DNA of 64,000 bases from Stomorhina lunata. Lineage: Eukaryota; Arthropoda; Insecta; Diptera; Rhiniidae. The first letter of the stretch is position 1. Each line of letters opens with the position of its first letter. The position numbers were made by a program, and so were the translations under genes. Below, piece after piece: positions 56,504 to 64,000 of this stretch. The notes under the pieces are model-generated. The model saw only the letters and a list, made by a program, of their open reading frames with translations, was not told where the DNA came from and did not search any database. The DNA is taken from the NCBI GenBank assembly GCA_933228675.1, contig OW121744.1:24206640-24270639 (forward strand), written 5' to 3'.

Positions 56504-57554
56504 TCTGTTCTAGTTCTGTTCTAGTTCTGTTCTAGTTCTGTTCTAGTTCTGTTCTAGTTCTGTTCTAGTTCTGTTCTAGTTCTGTTCTAGTTCTGTTCTA
56601 GTTCTAGTTCTGTTCTAGTTCTGTTCTAGTTCTGTTCTAGTTCTGTTCTAGTTCTGTTCTAGTTCTGTTCTAGTTCTGTTCTAGTTCTGTTCTAGTTCTG
56701 TTCTAGTTCTGTTCTAGTTCTGTTCTAGTTCTGTTCTAGTTCTGTTCTAGTTCTGTTCTAGTTCTGTTCTAGTTCTGTTCTAGTTCTGTTCTAGTTCTGT
56801 TCTAGTTCTGTTCTAGTTCTGTTCTAGTTCTGTTCTAGTTCTGTTCTAGTTCTGTTCTAGTTCTGTTCTAGTTCTGTTCTAGTTCTGTTCTAGTTCTGTT
56901 CTAGTTCTGTTCTAGTTCTGTTCTAGTTCTGTTCTAGTTCTGTTCTAGTTCTGTTCTAGTTCTGTTCTAGTTCTGTTCTAGTTCTGTTCTAGTTCTGTTC
57001 TAGTTCTGTTCTAGTTCTGTTCTAGTTCTGTTCTAGTTCTGTTCTAGTTCTGTTCTAGTTCTGTTCTAGTTCTGTTCTAGTTCAGTTCTAGTTCTGTTCT
57101 AGTTCTGTTCCAGTTCTGTTCCAGTTCTGTTCTAGTTTTGTTCTAGTTCTGTTCTAGTTCTGTTCTAGTTCTGTTCTAGTTCTGTTCTAGTTCTGTTCTA
57201 GTTCTGTTCTAGTTCTGTTCTAGTTCTGTTCTAGTTCTGTTCTAGTTCTGTTCTAGTTCTGTTCTAGTTCTGTTCTAGTTCTGTTCTAGTTCTGTTCTAG
57301 TTCTGTTCTAGTTCTGTTCTAGTTCCGTTCTAGTTCTGTTCTAGTTCTGTTCTAGTTCTTTTCTAGTTCTGTTCTAGTTCTGTTCTAGTTCTGTTCTAGT
57401 TCTGTTCTAGTTCTGTTCTAGTTCTGTTCTAGTTCTGTTCTAGCTCTGTTCTAGTTCTGTTCTAGTTCTGTTCTAGTTCTGTTCTAGTTCTGTTCTAGTT
57501 CTGTTCTAGTTCTGTTCTAGTTCTCTTCTAGTTTTGTTCTAGTTCTAGTTCAGA
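56504..57554. repeat. 11 bp satellite S1, array 2, TTCTAGTTCTG half
   Basis: At about 56504 the unit changes abruptly to TTCTAGTTCTG (A to T at one position) and stays so for about 95 copies. There are rare variants (GTTCCAGTTCTG near 57106, one reversion to TTCAG near 57083). The change is a sharp block boundary, not a gradient. Confidence 0.95.
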
Positions 57555-57569
57555 TATCTTTATCAAATT

Positions 57570-57710
57570 TTATATATGGATGATTTTTAAAGCATCAGCG
57601 ATGTGCTGGTAGCCCTTATGGCGATCCGGTGGAAGCGCGACGAATCTTTCACATATAAGCTTACGTGCGATATTTTCTGCATGTTTTTGATAAATTGTAG
57701 CCCTTTCCAT
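57570..57710 (-). CDS. Short coding-like ORF of unknown origin (46 codons, probable fragment)
   Basis: On the minus strand ATG at 57710 opens a 46-codon frame ending TAA at 57570. It reads MERATIYQKHAENIARKLIC, then ERFVALPPDRHKGYQHIADA and LKIIHI. Composition is balanced and GC-richer than the flanks, unlike the low-complexity frames elsewhere. I do not recognise a domain. It ends within 20 bp of the satellite S1 array and lies next to the TE word at 57850. It is therefore probably a remnant of a transposon-encoded or retroposed protein rather than a gene. Confidence 0.35.
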   Translation of the reverse strand: MERATIYQKHAENIARKLICERFVALPPDRHKGYQHIADALKIIHI

Positions 57711-57834
57711 AATAAAAATGTATCTATATCTTTAAAAATTTCAATTATATTCGAGCAAAACTGTCAAAAAAAGAAGTATATCTTCAAATGAACTAAATGA
57801 TAAGTGGCCACCGATACACAGCCACTAAACTTCT

Positions 57835-57880
57835 TCTGTTATTCTTAACACTCAGTGGAGCATAGGGCCTCAAAGGGCTA
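57835..57880. mobile_element. Transposon end fragment (CAGTGGAGCATAGGGCCTC word)
   Basis: CTTCTTCTGTTATTCTTAAC and CTCAGTGGAGCATAGGGCCT match the 4075-4112 segment (CTTCTTCTGTTATTCTTGAC, CCCAGTGGAGCATAGGGCCT) and the left end of the non-LTR remnant near 1870, in the same orientation. Confidence 0.55.
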
Positions 57881-58750
57881 CTAATACCAGGTATTAAATC
57901 CGCAATACTTTTTATATCATCCATTATCAAAGACCTTTTTAAGGTCTTTTTAAACAAGCAATTTTAAATTTTAAAATTTCAAATATTAAATAAATATTTT
58001 CTGAAATTCCATTTTACTTCAAAATTTTGTAGGTTTATAATTTAAAGAAAAAGCTATAAGTTAAAACAATTTCTATGTACTTATTAATCATTATTAATTA
58101 AACAACAAAAAACAAGAAAAAATTATTCTAGTCAATGTTTCAAGAGTATAAAAATCTTTTAAAACAAATATTTACTTTTTAGACAATTAAAACTTTATGA
58201 TAATTTAAAAATTTAAATTTAATTTTTTTTTTATAAAAAAAAGCAAAACAATGTAAAACCTTCTAGTCAAAAAGGATAATTATTTAATTTATATTATTTT
58301 AAATTTAGCAAAAATGAAAGAAATTAAAAAAAGAAATTGGCAATATTTAATGTAAAATATTTAATTTTTAATTAAAAACTTAAAAATATTATTTATAAAT
58401 ATTTAATGATAAAAAAAACAAAAATATAAAAATACAAAAAAAAAAACAAACAATTAAACACAATAAAATTAATATTATAAATATTACATGTGTATTCTAG
58501 TCTAAACATTTAAAAACTAAAAACAAAAAAAAATGAAACACTTAACACTTAATTATTAAACTTTAATTTAAAATTATTCACAATTACACACAACATTTAC
58601 ACAAAGTTAAACCTTAAAACATACAGTTCAAATCACTTAATTATACCCAACAAATAAGCCTTGGTAAAATGACTATATTAGGAAATCGACTGAGCAAATT
58701 TTGTTCTTTTTTCTAGGAGTTATTGAATAGAAACCACTTTATATTTTAAG
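57880..58750. other. AT-rich spacer
   Basis: No gene or regular repeat recognised. Confidence 0.5.
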
Positions 58751-60290
58751 AAAAAAATCTTTGTATCAAAAATTTTTCTATAGAAAATTTTTGTATCAAA
58801 AATTTTTCTATAGAAAATTTTTTTATCAAAAATTTTTCTATAGAAAATTTTTTTATCAAAAATTTTTCTATAGAAAATTTTTTTATCAAAAATTTTTTTA
58901 TAAAAAATTTTTTATTAAAAATTTTTCTATAGAAAATTTTTTTATCAAAAATTTTTCTATAGAAAATTTTTGTATCAAAAATTTTTCTATAGAAAATTTT
59001 TTTATCAAAAATTTTTTTATAAAAAATTTTTTTATTAAAAATTTTTCTATAGAAAATTTTTTTATCAAAAATTTTTCTATAGAAAATTTTTTTATCAAAA
59101 ATTTTTCTATAGAAAATTTTTTTATCAAAAATTTTTTTATAGAAAAATTTTTTTAACAAAAATTTTTCTATAGAAACATTTTTATTAAAAATTTTTTGAT
59201 AAAACAAAATTTCTGTAGAAAATTTTTTTTATCAAAAATTATTTTATCAAAAATTTTTCTATAGAAAATTTTTTTATCAAACATTTTTCTATAGAAAATT
59301 TTTGTATCAAAAATTTTTCTATAGAAAATTTTTTTATCAAAAATTTTTCTATAGAAAATTTTTTTATCAAAAATTTTTTTATAAAAAATTTTTTTATTAA
59401 AAATTTTTCTATAGAAAATTTTCTTATCAAAAATTTTTTATAGAAAAATTTTCTTAACAAAAATTTTTCTATAGAAAATTTTTTTAAAAAATAACAAAAA
59501 ATTTTTTTATCAAAAATTTTATTTAAAATTTTTATTAAAAATTTTTTGATAAAAAAAAATTTCTGTAGAAAATTTTTTTATCAAAAATTATTTTATCAAA
59601 AATTTTTCTATAGAAAATTTTTTTATCAAACATTTTTCTATAGAAAATTTTTGTATCAAAAATTTTTCTATAGAAAATTTTTTTTATCAAAAATTTATCT
59701 ATAAAAAATTTTTTTATAAAAAATTTTTTTATTAAAAATTTTTCTATAGAAAATTTTTTTATCAAAAATTTTTCTATAGAAAATTTTTTTATCAAAAATT
59801 TTTCTATAGAAAATTTTTTTATCAAAAATTTTTTTTATAGAAAAATTTTTTTAACAAAAATTTTTCTATAGAAACATTTTTATTAAAAATTTTTTGATAA
59901 AAAAAAATTTCTGTAGAAATTTTTTTTATCAAAAATTATTTTATCAAAAATTTTTCTACAGAAAATTTTTTTATCAAACATTTTTCTATAGAAAATTTTT
60001 TTATAAAAAAAATTTCTATAGAAAATTATTTTATCAAAAATTTTTCCATAGAAAATTTTTTTATCAAAAATTTTTCTAAAGAAAATATTTCTAGCGAAAA
60101 TTTATCTAGAAAAAAATATTTTTATCGAAAATTTTTGAGAAATTTTTTAGATATAAAAATATTTTTATCAAAAATTTTCAATTTTTTTTGTGGAAAATTC
60201 TAAAGAAAAGTATTTTTATCAAAAATATTTCTATAAAAAATGTTTATATTGAAAATATATATAAAAAAAATGTTTATCTTTTAAATCTAA
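58750..60290. repeat. 30 bp minisatellite M1, array 5
   Basis: M1 units in the ATCAAAAATTTTTCTATAG orientation. A higher-order block of about 350 bp (ending with AAAATTTTTTGATAAAA and CTGTAGAAA) occurs near 59200, 59560 and 59900. So roughly three to four large repeats are built of smaller ones. Confidence 0.88.
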
Positions 60291-60502
60291 AATTTTTTAA
60301 TACTAGAATTTATTTCTGTTTGGAAAAATTTTCCCTAATCGGTTACATTTACTTCAAACAATGTTTACAAAAATAATAGTGTCACGGCAACAATGTTCAA
60401 GATTTTATTTCGTAGTTCTCCCGAACCATGTATTTTGTTGCTATAAATTGGATTTTGATTTTGTTTCTCGACTATATTGTTTTTGTCTTTTCTTTAACAA
60501 AG

Positions 60503-60546
60503 CGGCACCAACCGACTCTGTTAACAGCCAAATTCCAACTGAATGA
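60503..60546 (+). other. Weak candidate for a tiny terminal exon
   Basis: After TTTTTGTCTTTTCTTTAACAAAG, phase 1 reads (x)CG-GCA-CCA-ACC-GAC and encodes AAPTDSVNSQIPTE before TGA at 60544-60546. The phase fits the lola rule and the text is coding-like, but the AG is preceded by A, and the surrounding 60380-60560 may be transposon sequence. Confidence 0.2.
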
Positions 60547-60574
60547 TTTTAGTACTCATTTTCACGAGCTTCAT

Positions 60575-60645
60575 TAATGATCGTGGTATTTGCGAAAATT
60601 ACAAAAATTCTTCGGCTTCTGGTGGTATGGGCTGCCAACGCCTAA
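60575..60645 (+). repeat. Dispersed repeat family R2, copy 2
   Basis: AATGATCGTGGTATTTGCGA and CTTCGGCTTCTGGTGGTATG with GGCTGCC match 14500-14575. Confidence 0.55.
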
Positions 60646-60649
60646 TTAT

Positions 60650-61214
60650 CACTCATTTCAAGGAGATTGTTGTTTCTTAAAATAAGGAGTAGTATCTATT
60701 TTATATCTGCTACAAAACAAGAACGATTTACTTTAGTCGATTTCCTAAAACAAGTCTTTTGAATGAGTAGTTTTGGATGGGTATATATTTAAGTGATTGG
60801 GACTGTATTAAAAAAAATTTAAAATAAAATAAAATATTTTTTTTTTTGAATTATAAATTAAATAAATATAAATAAATTAATATGTAAAATATATTTAAAA
60901 TATTAAAAAAAAAACAAAGACTTTTTATTTCTAAAAGAAAAAAACAAAAGGAATTTAAGATAAACTAAAACACAAACACATTTCACATATTTCAAGGACT
61001 CATTTCATATAACATTTAAAAAAAATAATCCTTTACTTAAAATCCCCTTAACCTATAACCTTAACAAAATCCTGTTTTGAAAACCTTTTAAACCTCTTTT
61101 AGTTTTTTTTTTTTTTAACAAAATTTGTATTTTCCTTATGATTTTTATTTTTTTTTATATATATAATTTTTACATTTTGTAGTTAAAATTTTACTAACCA
61201 ATTTTTTCTTTTAG
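60650..61214 (+). other. AT-rich sequence ending in a strong splice acceptor
   Basis: No gene. The end has an exact TACTAAC branch word (61192-61198) and the tract AATTTTTTCTTTTAG up to 61214. Confidence 0.5.
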
Positions 61215-61288
61215 GTGTCTTAAATCGAACCCTTGCTCCGCCTACGCCAAAGCTAGAGAGGATGTGGTTTTGTTTCAAGCACCTTTAA
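61215..61288 (+). CDS. lola: Putative lola finger-less terminal exon with a 23-residue tail
   Basis: The acceptor is the best in the window: TACTAAC 15 nt upstream, a continuous T/C tract, and TTTTAG. In phase 1 the exon reads (G)GT-GTC-TTA-AAT-CGA, giving VLNRTLAPPTPKLERMWFCF then KHL and TAA at 61286-61288. The segment is clearly GC-richer and non-repetitive. Splicing from the common lola donor would yield an isoform without zinc fingers. A second frame (phase 2) also stays open for 26 codons, so the reading depends on the phase rule seen in the other exons. Confidence 0.5.
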
Positions 61289-62032
61289 CCTATTAGAAAT
61301 GAAATGATTTGTATGTGGGAGGATTTAATGTGAGTGTGAGTGTTTAAATCCTAGATTGAGTCCTTGAAGTTAAAACCCTAATAATCGTTTCCAAAAACAA
61401 AATTTTTTGGCCTTTACTTACCAATAATGACGGACATCTATTTTGAACCATCTGTACCTCAAAGAAACAACGCCTTACAGCCAAACTTAAGAGAAAACCT
61501 GCGCCTCAAAAACGTAAAATTTTATTAAATTGGTTTAATTAATTTTATCAATTTCTTTTCTTTTTTTTTTCTTTTCAAAGAGTTATAATAATGCATGCCT
61601 TCTCCTCTTCTCTGCCAGCCTCTGAAAACAAAAATTAAACAAAAAAAAAAAAAAATCTTAAATTAAAAGAAAGTAGAAACTTGAAACTAGAAAATTGTTT
61701 AAATTATCTCCAAAGGACTCTTCAGTAAAACCAAAAAAAATCTAGCAAAAAAATTAAAAAAAAAAACAATTTCCTTTTAAATTTTGTTGTGTAATTCTTT
61801 AATTATTATAAAAAAATTAATTAAATTAAATTTAATGTAATATTTTGTGAATTTTAAAGCCAAAAATGTTAAATTTATTTTGTAGTTACTTTTTAATATC
61901 ATAAATTTATTTGTTACTTTTTTTTATATTTTTTAACCCTTTTAATTTTTTTATATTTTCCAGCTTTTTATTTTTTATAAATTTTATTTATTATCTCTCT
62001 CTCTCTCTCCCCCACTCTCTCAATAACAAAAG
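61289..62032 (+). other. Probable 3' UTR/intronic sequence with long CT tract at its end
   Basis: GC-richer to about 61530, then AT-rich. At 61993-62020 a CT-repeat pyrimidine tract precedes the candidate acceptor at 62031. Confidence 0.4.
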
Positions 62033-62127
62033 AAACGGAAGCTCAAAAAGCACTTACGCAATTCGGGTTAATGCACATTACAACTCTGTCTGAATCTCAT
62101 GATTGGCTTTACATATTTTTTAGATAA
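62033..62127 (+). other. Candidate small coding exon
   Basis: After the tract (CTCTCTCTCTCCCCCACTCT) and CAATAACAAAAG, phase 1 reads (x)AA-ACG-GAA-GCT-CAA and encodes TEAQKALTQFGLMHITTLSE, then SHDWLYIFFR, stop TAA at 62125-62127. The acceptor context is imperfect. An overlapping alternative starts at TTTTTTAG|AT (62124) and runs in phase 1 to the donor-like ACAG|GTAAAT at 62249. Either would fit the lola phase; neither shows a zinc finger. Confidence 0.3.
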
Positions 62128-62548
62128 TCTCAAAATTTCTTTAAAATTCAAAGATGTTTCCGGTTCTTTTCATTCTTGCCTACCCCAACCCCCCAAAACT
62201 CAAACAATATCCATAATATGTTTTAATTCCTATTTTAATTTTCCAACAGGTAAATTTTTAAAAACATTTTCTTATTATTTTTAAATTTTTTATTTTAAAT
62301 TTTATTGTTATTTTTCTTTTCTTTTAACTAGAAATTTATATTACAATTTTTTTTTTGAGACAATTTTTAGTGCATGCGTATTTAATTTATATTATATTCT
62401 TGAAAATATGTTTTACATAATAATTGTTAACGATATAGTTAGAATGACAAGAGAGTTACACTGCCGTTCATCAGATTACGACACTTGCTATACTTTGTTA
62501 TTAATAACTAAAAGCTCTTTACTATAGTTTTTTTTTTCAAATAAAACC

Positions 62549-63095
62549 GTTTTTTAGGTTAGCTTTTCAAGATATAGCGTTATAAAAAAACATAGGAGGT
62601 TGTGCACTAAATAATCGCCTAACTCGAAAAAGGTTTATTTTCTTGAACTAAGTAAAAAAGCGAAATTTGGCAACAAAATTATCTTTCAGAAACACTAATT
62701 AGTTTTTTAATTCGAGCACTCGTTTTGGAAATAGATTTTTTTGTTTGCAAAAAAAAAATATTTTTTTTGAAAAATCACAACAATTTCCATTTTCAAAAAC
62801 TCATTAAAAATTCAAGTTATTCAGTTTTTATTACAGGAAACAAAGTGCTCGGATTAAAAAATTAATTAGTGTTTCTAAAAGATAAGTTGTTGCCGAATTT
62901 CGGTTTTTTTACTTAGTTTAATAAAATAAACAGTTTTCGAGTTATGCGAATATTTATTGCGCAACCTCCTCAATTTTTTTTATAACGCTATATCTCGAAA
63001 ACTAGAGCTAAACTAAAAAAAGGGTTAGCACTATTGAATTCAGCGTACTCGACTTATCTTTACCCAATAGGTCTTCCTTTTGTCGGTAAAAAAGT
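62549..63095. mobile_element. Foldback element F1, copy 2
   Basis: Contains TAGGAGGTTGTGCACTAAAT, TTATTTTCTTGAACTAAGTA and the inverted partners TACTTAGTTTAATAAAATAA, TATTTATTGCGCAACCTCCT. The right end is CACTATTGAATTCAGCGTAC, CCAATAGGTC. The left terminal part present in copy 1 is missing, so this copy is truncated on the left. Confidence 0.75.
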
Positions 63096-63420
63096 TGTAA
63101 AAATCAAGCGCAGTATTATTTTAAATTTTGGGCTGAAATTCATATTACGGCTAATGGCCTATAATTACAACCTGTTAAGGTCAAAGGCATAGTAACTTTT
63201 GGTTAAAATCTCTTTACTGTGACTCATGGATGGAAAACATGGTACAATTGCACCTTTTTTTGTTACATCTTGAATCATGGTACTACATCCTACTTGATAA
63301 TGTCAAGTATCCTACTTGATATATCAAGTTAATTTGAAAACTATTAAAATTTTTTAATATATCAAATCCAAAATTTGGGATTTAAAAATGAAAGCTTGTA
63401 TATTTTTATTTAATCCTCTA
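63095..63420. other. Spacer with TACTTGATA direct repeats
   Basis: At 63285-63330 the words CTACTTGATA, TCAAGTATCC and TATCAAGT recur. No gene. Confidence 0.4.
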
Positions 63421-64000
63421 TATAAATTTTTTTTAAAAACTTTTTTACAGAAAAGTTTTCAGAAAAAATTTTTTTATGGAAAATTTTTCAACAAAATTTT
63501 AAGAAAAAATTTTTCATAAAAAAATTTTTTAGAGAAAATTTTTCAAAAAAAAAAAATTTTAATAAAAAACTTTTCATATAAAATTTTTTTATAAAAAAAT
63601 TTTTCATACAAAAATTGTTCATATAAAAAATTTTTCATAAAAAAAAAATTTTAATAATAAATTTTTTATACAAAAAATTTTCATATAAAAATTTTTCATA
63701 TAAACTATTGGAAATTTGTATTGTAAAAATTTTTAAGAGAAAATTTTTCATATAAAAACTTTTCATAGAAATTGGTTGGTTAGGCCATCTCTTCAAGAGG
63801 ATTATCCCCAATTTAGACAGATCGAAAACCTCGCATTATTACTTATTTTACAAACAAAACCTTCCAGAATTATGTTCATAAACCATAAGTAAAAGCGTAG
63901 ATCATCGACTGAACAAACAAAAATTTTTCATACAAAAATTTTTCATATAAAAAATTTTAATAAAAAATTTTTCATAATAAATTTTTTATACAAAAAAATT
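63420..64000. repeat. Minisatellite M7 (TTTTTCATAAAAAA type) with an inserted unique segment
   Basis: Degenerate units containing AAAATTTTTCATATAAAAA, related in style to M1/M2. A GC-richer, non-repetitive segment of unknown origin (63775-63915, GGTTGGTTAGGCCATCTCTT ... AGCGTAGATCATCGACTGAA) interrupts it. The array runs off the window end. Confidence 0.75.

Noticed and set aside
53490..57554. 11 bp arrays as heat-shock elements or CRISPR-like repeats
   Set aside because: TTC triplets are all on one strand with 5/6 bp spacing, not alternating with GAA, so not HSEs. There are no spacers, so not a CRISPR array; the DNA is eukaryotic.
1..64000. tRNA, rRNA or miRNA genes
   Set aside because: I looked for tRNA-like B boxes and other conserved RNA cores in the GC-richer islands and saw none convincing. 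The hairpin at 42459 is reported only as a candidate.

Overview
The window is insect nuclear DNA, from a higher fly (Schizophora). I favour a calyptrate such as a blowfly, but the species cannot be read from the sequence. It appears to be the 3' part of the longitudinals lacking (lola) locus, on the + strand. Lola is a BTB transcription factor gene. A shared 5' part, encoding the BTB domain, is spliced to one of many alternative 3' exons, and most of these end in a C2HC plus C2H2 zinc-finger pair. The BTB exons are not in the window and must lie upstream; only variable exons are here.

Four zinc-finger ends are well supported. They are a single exon at 6222-6637, a two-exon end at 11426-11761 plus 14829-16084, a single exon at 29458-30482, and a two-exon end at 44950-45090 plus 51486-53002. 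Every junction reads open only if the intron interrupts the codon after its first base (phase 1), so all exons are interchangeable on one upstream donor. Three further splice acceptors (23489, 26216, 61215) have good branch points and lead straight to a stop or a short tail. They look like finger-less isoform ends. Weaker candidates lie at 60503 and 62033-62249.

The introns are extremely AT-rich and dominated by minisatellites with 30-31 bp units. These occur in several related sequence families and in both orientations, at about 8-10, 12.3-14.5, 16.7-22, 23.6-26, 27.4-29, 31.2-32.7, 38.6-41, 42.9-44.4, 58.7-60.3 and 63.4-64 kb. A different 11 bp satellite forms two long arrays (53.5-54.6 and 55.4-57.55 kb) downstream of the last strong zinc-finger exon. 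Other stretches are enriched in AAGCTT-type words (34-36 kb) or in a TAATG palindromic repeat (37.7-38.6 kb).

Transposon debris includes a broken non-LTR reverse transcriptase (1.87-2.93 kb, minus), a broken mariner transposase (3.3-3.7 kb, minus), several foldback or MITE-like hairpins, and a DINE-1/mini-me-like element (50.2-51.05 kb) with an older expanded copy at 45.6-47.4 kb.

The most interesting signals are four. One is an in-frame, coding-like 49-codon extension after the stop of the 51486-53002 exon. The second is the pair of duplicated immediate-stop exons beginning GTTAACTG. The third is the block structure of the 11 bp satellite. The fourth is the recurrence of one 30 bp dyad-containing minisatellite across several separate places in the locus.
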